In this document: positions 17,603-26,975 of the stretch, piece by piece
How the letters are laid out: every line of letters begins with the position of its first letter
How positions within the stretch are numbered: the stretch's first letter is position 1
Origin: Urechidicola vernalis
GTDB taxonomy: Bacteria > Bacteroidota > Bacteroidia > Flavobacteriales > Flavobacteriaceae
Direction: 5' to 3'
Length of the DNA stretch: 64,000 nucleotides
Assembly (NCBI RefSeq): GCF_031846385.1
Contig: NZ_JAVRHV010000003.1
Location: forward strand, 274,842 to 338,841
The notes under the pieces: generated by a model
What the model was told of the DNA's origin: nothing
The model's input: only the letters and a program-made list of their open reading frames with translations
Database searches by the model: none
Made by a program: the position numbers and the translations under genes

Positions 17603-18361
17603 TTATTTTTTATCTAATAATTTTATTGCTTTTATTCGGTTTGCAAAGAAACTACTTTTTTCTGGATATTTCAAACTTAAAATGCGATATGCTTTAATAG
17701 CATTTTCATATTTTTTTTGCTCTATATAAACCTGTGCAAGTGTCTCTGTCATAAGACTGTCGTAATCTGTCGATTCTTGCTTTACAATCGGAGAATTTGC
17801 TTCTTTATTTTTAACGGGTTTGATCTTAGGGTTGGATGCGATAAACTTATCTATTAAGTCAAATTTTGAGGTTGTTTTTTCTTTCTTCTCAGTTCTGTTA
17901 ATCGGCTTTATAGTTCCTAACTGTAACCACTCTCCAAAAGAATGCGCCTCGTTACTTTTAAAATTTAAAGGCTTGCCAATTTCTAATACTTCCTTTGGTT
18001 GATTAGAAATCTCTTCCGAATGTATTTTTGTTATTTTTTGGTGTAATGCTTTAACTATTTCAGCATCAATTACCTCAATGTTTTCTAGTATGGTCTGCTC
18101 TTCAGTTAATAAAGTAGAATTTTGAAATTTTGTCGAAGTAATAAAGTCAAATAAAATACTACGATCTGAAGTATGGGCAGCAGTTGTTTTTAAGGCTTGA
18201 TTGTATTTATAACTATCCTGACTTTTTAATCCTTTTAAATGCAGTGCTCTTGCTGATTGAAAATAGGGGAAAGAATTGATAATACTTTCCAATTCACTCG
18301 TTTGCTCTTTAGATATTACTGCTGGGTTATTAGTTAAGTATGTGTAGTCTTGTATATTCAT
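17603..18361 (-). CDS. conserved flavobacterial protein with C-terminal TPR-like helices
   Basis: 252 residues, no signal peptide. The N-terminal part (NNPAVISKEQTSELESIINSF ... SARALHLKGL) is conserved in flavobacterial proteins at this locus. The C-terminal 45 residues (YIEQKKYENAIKAYRILSLKYPEKSSFF) form one tetratricopeptide repeat. It lies between lptE (adjacent, no gap) and secG. It is probably a cytoplasmic protein-protein interaction factor; its task is unknown. Confidence 0.7.
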   Translation of the reverse strand: MNIQDYTYLTNNPAVISKEQTSELESIINSFPYFQSARALHLKGLKSQDSYKYNQALKTTAAHTSDRSILFDFITSTKFQNSTLLTEEQTILENIEVIDAEIVKALHQKITKIHSEEISNQPKEVLEIGKPLNFKSNEAHSFGEWLQLGTIKPINRTEKKEKTTSKFDLIDKFIASNPKIKPVKNKEANSPIVKQESTDYDSLMTETLAQVYIEQKKYENAIKAYRILSLKYPEKSSFFANRIKAIKLLDKK

Positions 18362-18871
18362 CTACCACTGTGCAACCGATGCGTTAAAAATATCTTGAGT
18401 AATTCTTTCGAATATTACTTGAAAAGCTTCATCTAAAACACCACCAACCAATTGTGCATTTGCATCATAATCATGATAAAAAGAGAAACTTTGTTCAAAA
18501 TCCTTATCTTCTTCATATTTGTTTACATAACGAACTTGAACGGTAATTGTAAGTCTATTTTGTGCAGCAGTTTGCTCTGCAGTTGCAGTCATTGGGTTTA
18601 TTCTATATCCAGTAATCTCACCAGAAAAGTGAATATCTCCTCCACTTTTAACCATGTCTAGATTTGTTTGACTGATAAAAATATCTTGTAACGCAACTGT
18701 AAAAGCCTGACTTAAACTTGGTTCAATTAATCTAGCATTATTCGGAAAGTAATCTACTTGTACCGTTTTTACCCTGTTATCTAAATTTACACCTCCAAAA
18801 GAGTAAATGCCACAACTGATAAGACTTAATAAAAGAATAGTTGAGGCTAATAGTTGAAGTTTACTTTTCAT
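18362..18871 (-). CDS. lptE: LptE-like LPS assembly lipoprotein
   Basis: 169 residues. Lipoprotein signal with LSLISC (Cys20), then GIYSFGGVNL, VDYFPNNARLIEPSLSQAF and the GEITGYRINPMTATAEQ beta segment, all typical of the Bacteroidota LptE family. LptE plugs the LptD barrel that inserts LPS in the outer membrane. It follows the sigma-54 activator by 14 bases and abuts the TPR-protein gene, so its expression is tied to that operon. Confidence 0.88.
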   Translation of the reverse strand: MKSKLQLLASTILLLSLISCGIYSFGGVNLDNRVKTVQVDYFPNNARLIEPSLSQAFTVALQDIFISQTNLDMVKSGGDIHFSGEITGYRINPMTATAEQTAAQNRLTITVQVRYVNKYEEDKDFEQSFSFYHDYDANAQLVGGVLDEAFQVIFERITQDIFNASVAQW

Positions 18872-18885
18872 ATTTAGAACTGATC

Positions 18886-20124
18886 TTATAAGTCGTATTG
18901 TTTAATTTTTCGGTATAAAGTACGTTCGCTAATACCTAATTCTTTTGCAGCTAATTTACGTTTTCCTTTGTTACGTTCAAGAGATTTCTTAATCATTTCA
19001 AATTCTTTATCCTGCAATGATAGCGATTCGTCTTCGGTAATGGTTTCAGCAAAATCATACGTTGGCGTTTCTTCGGTATATTTTTCTTGAGGATATACTA
19101 CTTCAACAGTGTTTTCTACAGCTTTAAAATTCTCCTGTTCATTTGCAATTTTTTCAATTAAATGTTGATTTTTTTCTTGGAACTGAACATTGTTTCCATC
19201 TTGCATTAAATCGAGCGTTAATTTTTTAAGGTCGTTAATGTCATTACGCATATCAAATAAAATCTTGTACATAATTTCACGCTCATTGGCAAAATCAGAA
19301 TTCGATTTAGAATCTTCGATTACTGAAGGAAGATTTCTGCTAATTTGAGGAAGGTATTGTGCGAGTTTAATAGAATCTACACTTCTATCTTCTTCTACAA
19401 CAGATATTTGTTCTGCAATATTTCTTAATTGTCTAATGTTTCCAGGAAAATTATAATTCAATAATAAATTCACAGCGTCATCTGTCAATCTAATCGTAGG
19501 CATGCTGTATTTTTGAGCAAAGTCTGAAGCAAATTTTCTAAATAACAAATGAATATCCTCCTTTCTAGTTCTAAGTGGAGGTAGTTCAATTTCAATAGTG
19601 CTCAATCGGTAGTATAAGTCTTCTCTAAACTTACCTTTTTCAATGGCCTCCATCATTTTTAAATTCGTCGCCGCAACAATTCTAACATTTGTTTTTTGAA
19701 CTTTACTCGATCCTACTTTTATAAATTCACCATTTTCTAAAACCCTTAGTAAACGAACTTGCGTAGTAAGTGGTAATTCTCCAACTTCATCTAAAAAAAT
19801 TGTTCCACCATCTGCTACTTCGAAATATCCATTTCTAGTAGAGGTAGCCCCAGTAAAGGCTCCTTTTTCGTGTCCGAATAATTCAGAATCTATGGTTCCT
19901 TCTGGAATTGCGCCGCAATTTACCGCAATATACTTTGCGTGTTTACGATGTGATAAAGCATGTATAATTTTAGGTATACTTTCTTTTCCAACACCACTTT
20001 CCCCTGTAACCAATACAGAAATATCAGTTGGAGCCACACGAACGGCTTTAGAAAGCCCTCTGTTTAGATGAGGGTCACTTCCTATAATTCCAAAACGCTG
20101 TTTTATGTTTTGTAATGATTCCAT
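18886..20124 (-). CDS. sigma-54-dependent transcriptional activator lacking a receiver domain
   Basis: 412 residues. The AAA+ domain begins near the N terminus: Walker A GESGVGKE (41-48), the sigma-54 contact loop GAFTGA (88-93), Walker B GGTIFLDE (106-113) and an arginine-finger region. A Fis-type helix-turn-helix closes the protein (KRKLAAKELGISERTLYRKI). There is no N-terminal receiver, GAF or PAS domain, so control must come from level, a partner, or the 110-residue linker (about 265-375). It lies three bases after miaB and upstream of lptE and secG. Target promoters are unknown. Confidence 0.92.
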   Translation of the reverse strand: MESLQNIKQRFGIIGSDPHLNRGLSKAVRVAPTDISVLVTGESGVGKESIPKIIHALSHRKHAKYIAVNCGAIPEGTIDSELFGHEKGAFTGATSTRNGYFEVADGGTIFLDEVGELPLTTQVRLLRVLENGEFIKVGSSKVQKTNVRIVAATNLKMMEAIEKGKFREDLYYRLSTIEIELPPLRTRKEDIHLLFRKFASDFAQKYSMPTIRLTDDAVNLLLNYNFPGNIRQLRNIAEQISVVEEDRSVDSIKLAQYLPQISRNLPSVIEDSKSNSDFANEREIMYKILFDMRNDINDLKKLTLDLMQDGNNVQFQEKNQHLIEKIANEQENFKAVENTVEVVYPQEKYTEETPTYDFAETITEDESLSLQDKEFEMIKKSLERNKGKRKLAAKELGISERTLYRKIKQYDL

Positions 20125-20127
20125 AGC

Positions 20128-21579
20128 TTAATTATTGTCAGAATATCCAACTGCTTTTCCTATTAGTGTTGCAGTTGTACATTCGAGTAGTTTTACATTT
20201 ACAAATTCTCCTAATTTGTAATTCTCCTTTGGGAAAACAACTGTAGTGTTTTGAGAGGTTCTTCCTTTCCAATGCAGTTCAGATTTTTTTGACGTCCCAT
20301 CAATTAAAACCTCCATTGTCTTACCTAGAAAGGCCTTAGTTCTATATGCACTATGTTTTTGTTGAAGGTTAATAACTTCCGTTAAGCGTCTTTTTTTAAC
20401 ATCCAAAGGAACGTCATCCTCCATCTTTTTCTCCGCTAAAGTTCCTGGTCTTTCGGAGTATGCATACATAAAGCCAAAGTCATATTTTACATATTCCATT
20501 AAACTTAATGTTTCTTGATGATCCTCTTCAGTTTCTCCGCAAAAACCAGTGATCAAGTCTTGACTTATGCTACATTCCGGAATTATATTAAAAATATGAT
20601 CTACCAACTGCATATACTCTTCCCTTGTATGTTGGCGATTCATATCTTTTAAAACCTTTGTGCTTCCACTTTGTACAGGCAGGTGAATATATTTGCAGAT
20701 GTTTTTGTGTCTAGACATGGTGTGAATTACATCAACACTCATGTCTTGTGGGTTTGAGGTAGAAAATCTAAACCTCATTTTTGGAAAAGCAATAGCACAC
20801 ATTTCCAATAATTGTGAAAAGTCAATTGCCGAAGCTTGTGCAATTCCTGAAGCCTTTTTAAAATCTTTTTTTAGGCCTCCACCATACCATAAAAAGCTAT
20901 CTACGTTTTGACCTAAAAGAGTAATTTCTTTATAATTACTGTCTGCTAAATCTTGAATTTCTTCAATAATACTTTTGGGGTCTCTACTGCGCTCACGACC
21001 TCTTGTAAACGGAACCACGCAAAACGTACACATGTTGTCGCATCCCCTCGTAATTGAAACAAAAGCGGAAACTCCGTTAGAGTTCAAACGCACAGGTGAA
21101 AGGTCTCCATATGTTTCTTCTTTAGATAAAACTACATTTACGGCATCTCTACCGGCCTCTATTTCTTCTAATAAATTAGGTAAATCTCGATATGCGTCCG
21201 GACCAACAACTAGGTCAACAATTTTTTCTTCTTCTAAAAATTTTTCTTTCAGTCGTTCTGCCATACAGCCCAAAACTCCAACTTTCATTGTTGGATTAAT
21301 TTTTTTAACGGCATTGTATTTTTCTAATCTTTTACGAATTGTTTGTTCTGCTTTTTCTCTAATAGAACACGTATTTACAAGGACTAAATCGGCATTTTCT
21401 AATGTCGTAGTTGTATTAAACCCTTGTTCAGCCATTATCGATGCAACAATTTCACTATCATTTAGATTCATGCTGCAGCCATAACTCTCTATAAAAAGTT
21501 TTTTATCATTGCCCTTTGTATCCTTGGTGATGAGAGGCTTTCCTTGTCTTTTTTCGTCAATTACTTTTTCAGAAATCAT
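20128..21579 (-). CDS. miaB: tRNA-2-methylthio-N6-isopentenyladenosine methylthiotransferase
   Basis: 483 residues. The N-terminal UPF0004 domain starts at ESYGCSMNLNDSE; the radical SAM motif is CDNMCTFCVVPFTRG; a C-terminal TRAM domain runs to the end (VLIDGTSKKSELHWKGRTS). It adds the methylthio group to i6A37 in tRNAs reading UNN codons and carries two iron-sulphur clusters. First gene of the operon that ends at secG. Confidence 0.96.
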   Translation of the reverse strand: MISEKVIDEKRQGKPLITKDTKGNDKKLFIESYGCSMNLNDSEIVASIMAEQGFNTTTTLENADLVLVNTCSIREKAEQTIRKRLEKYNAVKKINPTMKVGVLGCMAERLKEKFLEEEKIVDLVVGPDAYRDLPNLLEEIEAGRDAVNVVLSKEETYGDLSPVRLNSNGVSAFVSITRGCDNMCTFCVVPFTRGRERSRDPKSIIEEIQDLADSNYKEITLLGQNVDSFLWYGGGLKKDFKKASGIAQASAIDFSQLLEMCAIAFPKMRFRFSTSNPQDMSVDVIHTMSRHKNICKYIHLPVQSGSTKVLKDMNRQHTREEYMQLVDHIFNIIPECSISQDLITGFCGETEEDHQETLSLMEYVKYDFGFMYAYSERPGTLAEKKMEDDVPLDVKKRRLTEVINLQQKHSAYRTKAFLGKTMEVLIDGTSKKSELHWKGRTSQNTTVVFPKENYKLGEFVNVKLLECTTATLIGKAVGYSDNN

Positions 21580-21596
21580 ATACTAAAATTGGTTTG

Positions 21597-21604
21597 CAAA
21601 GATA
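21597..21604 (-). promoter_or_regulatory. -7 element of the miaB operon promoter
   Basis: TATCTTTG on the minus strand, 18 bases before the miaB start. A TTTG further upstream (21628-21631) is spaced 23 bases away, longer than usual. Confidence 0.55.
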
Positions 21605-21690
21605 CAACCAAAAACTTAAAAATATGACAAAGTGGCAGAAAATATTAACTTCTATTGGATGACTCTTATTCTATTTATTTTCACAAAAAA

Positions 21691-21720
21691 TTTGAATTTA
21701 AAAAAAACTATCTACTTTTG
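21691..21720 (+). promoter_or_regulatory. promoter of topA
   Basis: TTTG at 21691-21694 and TACTTTTG at 21713-21720, spaced 18 bases, match the Bacteroidota promoter. The topA start lies 57 bases downstream. Confidence 0.7.
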
Positions 21721-21776
21721 CATTCTGAATACATCGCATATATATAAAGGTGTAATTCAAAATAAACGGAAGATGT

Positions 21777-24260
21777 ATGGCAAAGAATTTGGTTATAGTA
21801 GAGTCACCTGCAAAGGCAAAAACAATAGAAAAATTTTTAGGAAAAGGGTTTCAAGTTGAATCCAGTTTTGGACACATTGCAGATTTACCATCTAAGGAAT
21901 TAGGGATAAATGTAGAAGGTGATTTTAAACCGAAATATGCTGTTTCTACTGATAAGAAAGCAGTTGTAAAGAAACTAAAAGATTTAGCGAAAAAAGCTGA
22001 AACTGTTTGGTTAGCAAGTGATGAGGATCGAGAAGGAGAAGCAATTGCATGGCACTTATCAGAGCAATTAAAATTAAAGGAAGAAAACACGAAAAGAATT
22101 GTTTTTCATGAAATCACGAAGAAAGCGATTCTGAAAGCAGTTGAGAATCCGAGAGAAATTAATTACAATTTAGTTAATGCGCAGCAAGCGAGAAGGGTTT
22201 TAGATAGGCTTGTTGGATATGAATTGTCTCCTGTGCTTTGGAGAAAAGTTAAAGGAGGGCTTTCTGCTGGTCGTGTGCAATCTGTAGCGGTTCGTTTAAT
22301 TGTAGAAAGAGAACGTGAAATTCAAGAGTTTGAAGCAAAACCTTCGTATCGAATAGATGCTGAATTTGTAAATCATAACAATAAAAAGTTTAAAGCAAAA
22401 CTTCCAAAGAACTTTGATTCAAAGGAAGAAGCTGAGGCATTTTTAAATTCTTGTGTAAATGCTGAGTTTAAAGTTGCAGATTTAAAAAAGACACCAGCTA
22501 AGAAATCTCCGGCAGCACCATTTACTACTTCAACTCTACAGCAAGAAGCTTCTAGGAAGTTGTATTTTCCTGTTGCAAAAACAATGATGATGGCGCAACG
22601 GTTATATGAAGCTGGTCTTATTACTTATATGAGAACGGATAGTGTAAACTTATCCGATGATGCAAAAGAAGCTGCACAAGCAGAAATCATTTCTTCGTTT
22701 GGAGAACAATATAGCAATCCAAGGAATTTTAAGAATAAAGCGAAAGGAGCACAAGAAGCTCACGAAGCGATTCGACCTACCAACATGGATCGCCATACTG
22801 TATCTATTGATTATGACCAAGACAGGCTGTATAGTTTAATTTGGAAAAGAACACTTGCGTCTCAAATGAGTGATGCACAGTTAGAACGTACCAATGTAAA
22901 AATTGAAAACTCGAACAATGATAAGATTCTTACAGCAAAAGGTGAGGTAATTACTTTTGATGGATTTTTAAAAGTGTATTTAGAAGGTACAGATAATGAA
23001 GATGAGGAGCAAGAAGGTATGTTGCCTAAGTTGGAAGTATCAGAGGTTTTAGAAAATAAACTGATAACCGCTACAGAGAGGTATACCAAGGCACCTTACA
23101 GATATTCAGAAGCTTCATTAGTAAAGCGATTAGAGGAGTTAGGAATTGGAAGACCATCTACATATGCTCCAACCATTTCTACTGTTCAAAGAAGAGGATA
23201 TATAGAAAAAGGTGTAATTGAAGGAGTAGAACGAAACTATACACAAATAGTATTAAGTAATAACGAAGTTAGTGCGAAAATGTTAACTGAAAAAGTTGGA
23301 GCGGATAAAGGAAAGATGGTGCCAACTGATATTGGGAACATTGTTAGCGACTTTTTAGTGGCTCACTTTGCAACTATTATGGATTATGGTTTTACAGCCA
23401 AAGTCGAAAATGAATTTGACGAAATAGCAGAAGGGAAAGAAGATTGGACCTCTATGATTAAGGAGTTTTATACTGGTTTTCATGATAGAGTAGAAGACGT
23501 TGCCGCAAATGCAGAAAGAGAATCTGGCGAACGTATTCTTGGAAAGCATCCAGAATCAGGAAGAACCATACTTGTGAGGCTTGGTAGATTTGGACCTATG
23601 GTTCAAATTGGAGATAGAGAAGATGAAGATAAGCAGTTTGCCAGTTTACAAGGAGATCAAACTTTAGGAACCATAACGTTAGAAGAAGCTCTAGATTTAT
23701 TCTTATTACCTAAGAACGTTGGTCAATATGAAAATGAGGATGTTGTTATTTCAAACGGAAGATTTGGGCCCTATGTTAGATTTGGTTCTATGTTTGTGTC
23801 TTTACCGAAAGGAGAAAATCCGTTAGCGGTAGATTTTGATCAGGCAGTAGAACTAATTGAAGCAAAGCGAAAGGCTGATGCTCCAATTGCGGAATATGAG
23901 AATATGCCAGTTCAAAAAGGCGTTGGTAGATTTGGGCCTTTTATTAAATGGAATGGTGTTTTTATTAATGTTAATAAAAAATACGATTTCGATAACTTGA
24001 CTTATGATAACATTGTTGAATTAATTGAGGTTAAGAAACAAAAGGATATAGAAAAGGTTATTCATAATTGGGAAGAGGAAGGAATTAGAGTGGAGAAAGC
24101 ACGTTGGGGCCGTTTCAATATAATCAAAGGAAAGGTTAAAATTGAAATGCCAAAAACAACGAAAGCGGAGAAACTGACCTTAGAAGAAGTGCAAGCGATT
24201 ATCGAAAAAAAGGCACCAAAAAAGAAAGCAACACGTAAAAAACCTGCGAAAAAGAAATAA
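21777..24260 (+). CDS. topA: DNA topoisomerase I
   Basis: 827 residues, type IA. The TOPRIM domain opens the protein (LVIVESPAKAKTIEKFLG, with ASDEDREGEAIAWH), the active-site Tyr is Tyr284 in ITYMRTDS, and LEELGIGRPSTYAPTISTV marks the core. The C-terminal part has repeated RFGPYVRFG/RFGPFIKWNG segments in place of zinc fingers, then a Lys-rich tail. It relaxes negative supercoils. The arginase-like gene and gldKLMN follow on the same strand after 48 bases. Confidence 0.97.
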   Translation: MAKNLVIVESPAKAKTIEKFLGKGFQVESSFGHIADLPSKELGINVEGDFKPKYAVSTDKKAVVKKLKDLAKKAETVWLASDEDREGEAIAWHLSEQLKLKEENTKRIVFHEITKKAILKAVENPREINYNLVNAQQARRVLDRLVGYELSPVLWRKVKGGLSAGRVQSVAVRLIVEREREIQEFEAKPSYRIDAEFVNHNNKKFKAKLPKNFDSKEEAEAFLNSCVNAEFKVADLKKTPAKKSPAAPFTTSTLQQEASRKLYFPVAKTMMMAQRLYEAGLITYMRTDSVNLSDDAKEAAQAEIISSFGEQYSNPRNFKNKAKGAQEAHEAIRPTNMDRHTVSIDYDQDRLYSLIWKRTLASQMSDAQLERTNVKIENSNNDKILTAKGEVITFDGFLKVYLEGTDNEDEEQEGMLPKLEVSEVLENKLITATERYTKAPYRYSEASLVKRLEELGIGRPSTYAPTISTVQRRGYIEKGVIEGVERNYTQIVLSNNEVSAKMLTEKVGADKGKMVPTDIGNIVSDFLVAHFATIMDYGFTAKVENEFDEIAEGKEDWTSMIKEFYTGFHDRVEDVAANAERESGERILGKHPESGRTILVRLGRFGPMVQIGDREDEDKQFASLQGDQTLGTITLEEALDLFLLPKNVGQYENEDVVISNGRFGPYVRFGSMFVSLPKGENPLAVDFDQAVELIEAKRKADAPIAEYENMPVQKGVGRFGPFIKWNGVFINVNKKYDFDNLTYDNIVELIEVKKQKDIEKVIHNWEEEGIRVEKARWGRFNIIKGKVKIEMPKTTKAEKLTLEEVQAIIEKKAPKKKATRKKPAKKK

Positions 24261-24308
24261 TTTCTTAATTTAGCATTGTTGTTAAACCCCAAACAGGACT
24301 AAATAAAC

Positions 24309-25469
24309 ATGAATTTTGATTATTTATTTCCAGTTGATGACGCTGTTTTTGCACACGCTATGGTGCTTTCAGAACAATCACTCGGACATCAAATTCGAAT
24401 ACATTCCAATCAATTTGGAACTCCAGATTTAACCGGTGCAAAGTTTGCTATTGTAGGGGTTGAAGAAGGGCGTATGGCTATCGATAATGAAGAAACGGGG
24501 CAAGGTCTTGGTAATATAAGAAAAGAAATTTATCAATTATTTCCTGGAAACTGGATTACGACAATGGTAGATCTTGGTAATGTTAAACAAGGAAATACTA
24601 TTGATGACACTTACTTCGCTGTTAAAGAGGTTGTAAGTAGTCTTATTAAAAAAGATATCATACCAATTATTATTGGGGGAGGTCAAGATTTGACCTATGC
24701 TAGTTATAGAGCTTATGATGTTTTAGAACAGACTGTAAATATCGTTTCTGTAGATAATAAATTCGATTTTGGAAGTATTCAAGATGGAATTTCTTCTCAG
24801 TCTTATTTGAGTTCCATTGTAATGGAAAAGCCCAACAATCTTTTTAACTTTAGTAATATAGGATATCAAACTTTTTTCAATCCACAGGAGGAAATAGATT
24901 TGGTAAATGATCTGTTTTTTGATGCATACAGATTGGGGGAAGTTGCCAAAAATCTTGAATTAGTAGAGCCAGTATTAAGGGATGCGGATATCGTTTCTAT
25001 AGATATTGGAGCAGTGAGGAATAGTGAGGCGCCAGCAAATAATAACGCAACACCTAATGGGTTTTATGGAGAAGATTTGTGTGTAATTGCTAGATATGCA
25101 GGGATAAGTGATAAAGTAAGTTCATTTGGTGTTTATGAATACAATCCACGTTATGATAATAAAAGGCAAACTGCGCAGTTAATAGCGCAGGCCATATGGT
25201 ATTTTGTGGAAGGTGTTAATTGCAGAGCAAACGATTATCCATTTGGGACTAAGGATACCTATCAGAAATTTATGGTGCCAATAGAAGATGAAGTTTTGAA
25301 CTTTTATAAAAGTGATAAAAGTGGAAGATGGTGGATGGAAATTAATTTTAAGAATAATAATAAATACCAAAGACATTCGTTAATACCTTGTACATATCAA
25401 GATTATTTAAATGCGAATGAACAGGAAATACCAGATAGATGGTATAAAACCTTAAAGAAAGTCATTTGA
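24309..25469 (+). CDS. arginase/formimidoylglutamase-fold protein with degenerate metal site
   Basis: 386 residues with the ureohydrolase fold: all three metal motifs can be placed, but are altered. The GGxH motif reads GGGQ (Gln126), DxHxD reads DNKFD (Lys151 in place of His), and the SxDxD motif reads SIDIG (Gly234 in place of Asp), so three of the six usual manganese ligands are missing. Such proteins are often annotated formimidoylglutamase, but hydrolysis of guanidino substrates is unlikely. It lies between topA and gldK, a linkage that recurs in gliding flavobacteria, which hints at a non-enzymatic role near secretion. That role is inference. Confidence 0.8.
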   Translation: MNFDYLFPVDDAVFAHAMVLSEQSLGHQIRIHSNQFGTPDLTGAKFAIVGVEEGRMAIDNEETGQGLGNIRKEIYQLFPGNWITTMVDLGNVKQGNTIDDTYFAVKEVVSSLIKKDIIPIIIGGGQDLTYASYRAYDVLEQTVNIVSVDNKFDFGSIQDGISSQSYLSSIVMEKPNNLFNFSNIGYQTFFNPQEEIDLVNDLFFDAYRLGEVAKNLELVEPVLRDADIVSIDIGAVRNSEAPANNNATPNGFYGEDLCVIARYAGISDKVSSFGVYEYNPRYDNKRQTAQLIAQAIWYFVEGVNCRANDYPFGTKDTYQKFMVPIEDEVLNFYKSDKSGRWWMEINFKNNNKYQRHSLIPCTYQDYLNANEQEIPDRWYKTLKKVI

Positions 25470-25557
25470 TTTTTTTTAATTTAGATAAGAATTTGAATTG
25501 CTATTAAAAAAATAATTTTTAGGTTTACGCGAATTTAGAAAGAGATACATTTTTATT

Positions 25558-26925
25558 ATGAAGAGAATTTCAATATACATTTTGTTGGCAGCCTTTGTCG
25601 TAAGTTGCGGAAGTAGTGATAAAGGAGAGTTAGTAGGTGTAAAAGCGAAAAGTAAATGGAATGCCGAAAAACCATATGGAATGACTTTAATTCCGGGTGG
25701 TTCGTTTACTATGGGTAAACAAGATGAAGATATGGCAGGTGCTCTTAATACCCCATCTAGAACTGTAACTGTAAAACCATTTTATATGGATGAAACAGAA
25801 ATTTCTAATAGTGAGTATAAAGAATTTGTCTATTGGGTTAGAGATTCAATCGTGCGTTCAAGATTAGCTGAAGAAGCAGATTTTATGAATGCAGGTTTAG
25901 AATTAGAGGACCCGGGGAGGAAATTAGCAGGCTACGAATATAAAGATATTGATACTACAGATGCATCACCTTATGTGAAGTACATGTTAGAAATGTATGG
26001 CTCATTAGGAAACGTAAACTCTCCATCTATGGGTAGAGCGTTAAACTGGGATGAAGATCTTGTTTGGAATCCTGAAGATTTTCCAGATGAAAGTTATGTA
26101 TATGTAATGGACTCATTATACATTTCAATGAGTAATAGTTTTGACGGAAGAAGATTGATTGATACTGAGCAATTAGAATATCGTTATTATTGGCTTGATA
26201 TTGAAAATGCAGCAAAAGATAAAGGAAATAGACATAATTATATAAAAGAAGAAGTATTACAGGTATATCCTGATACAACCGTTTGGGTAAAAGATTATAA
26301 CTATTCTTATAATGACCCTATGCATCAAGATTATTTTTATCACCAAGCATATCAGGACTATCCTGTTGTGGGAGTTTCATGGGGACAAGCCAATGCGTTC
26401 TGTAATTGGAGAACTCAGAAGAAGAACAACTATTTAAGAGGAAAGAAAAATGTGACTCGAGCTCCAGATTACAGATTGGCTTCTGAGGCGGAATGGGAAT
26501 ATGCAGCGCGTGGAGGATTAGATTTTGGAAATTACCCCTGGGGAGGACCTTATACAACAAGTGATAGAGGTTGTTTCTTAGCAAATTTTAAACCAACAAG
26601 AGGAGATTATGCCGTAGACGGAGCATTGTATACCGTAGAGGTCCAGTCTTATAACGCAAACGACTACGGATTGTATAATATGGCAGGAAATGTATCGGAA
26701 TGGACAAACTCGGTATATGGAGAATCTACTTATTATTTAAGTTCAACGATGAATCCGAATGTAACGGATAAGGAAAATAAAAGAAAAGTTATTAGAGGTG
26801 GCTCATGGAAAGACGTGGCCTACTTTTTAGAAGTAAGTTCAAGAGATTTTGAATATGCAGATTCTGCTAGAAGTTATATCGGCTTTAGAACTGTTCATGA
26901 TTACTTAGGAACAAATATCAAATAG
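25558..26925 (+). CDS. gldK: T9SS outer membrane ring lipoprotein GldK
   Basis: 455 residues. Lipoprotein signal ending VVSC (Cys17), then a formylglycine-generating-enzyme-like (FGE-sulfatase) domain: GMTLIPGGSFTMG, FYMDETEISNSEYKEF, VVGVSWGQANAFCNW, RLASEAEWEYAARGG and VIRGGSWKD. GldK and GldN form the large periplasmic ring of the type IX secretion system. First of four adjacent same-strand genes gldK-L-M-N. The FGE fold is structural here. Confidence 0.96.
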   Translation: MKRISIYILLAAFVVSCGSSDKGELVGVKAKSKWNAEKPYGMTLIPGGSFTMGKQDEDMAGALNTPSRTVTVKPFYMDETEISNSEYKEFVYWVRDSIVRSRLAEEADFMNAGLELEDPGRKLAGYEYKDIDTTDASPYVKYMLEMYGSLGNVNSPSMGRALNWDEDLVWNPEDFPDESYVYVMDSLYISMSNSFDGRRLIDTEQLEYRYYWLDIENAAKDKGNRHNYIKEEVLQVYPDTTVWVKDYNYSYNDPMHQDYFYHQAYQDYPVVGVSWGQANAFCNWRTQKKNNYLRGKKNVTRAPDYRLASEAEWEYAARGGLDFGNYPWGGPYTTSDRGCFLANFKPTRGDYAVDGALYTVEVQSYNANDYGLYNMAGNVSEWTNSVYGESTYYLSSTMNPNVTDKENKRKVIRGGSWKDVAYFLEVSSRDFEYADSARSYIGFRTVHDYLGTNIK

Positions 26926-26975
26926 AACCAACAAAAATTAACCAAATAAATCAACAACCCCTTAAAAGAAAAGTT

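Noticed and set aside
24309..25469. Active formimidoylglutamase of a histidine-degradation pathway
   Set aside because: Key manganese ligands are missing and no other hut gene is nearby.
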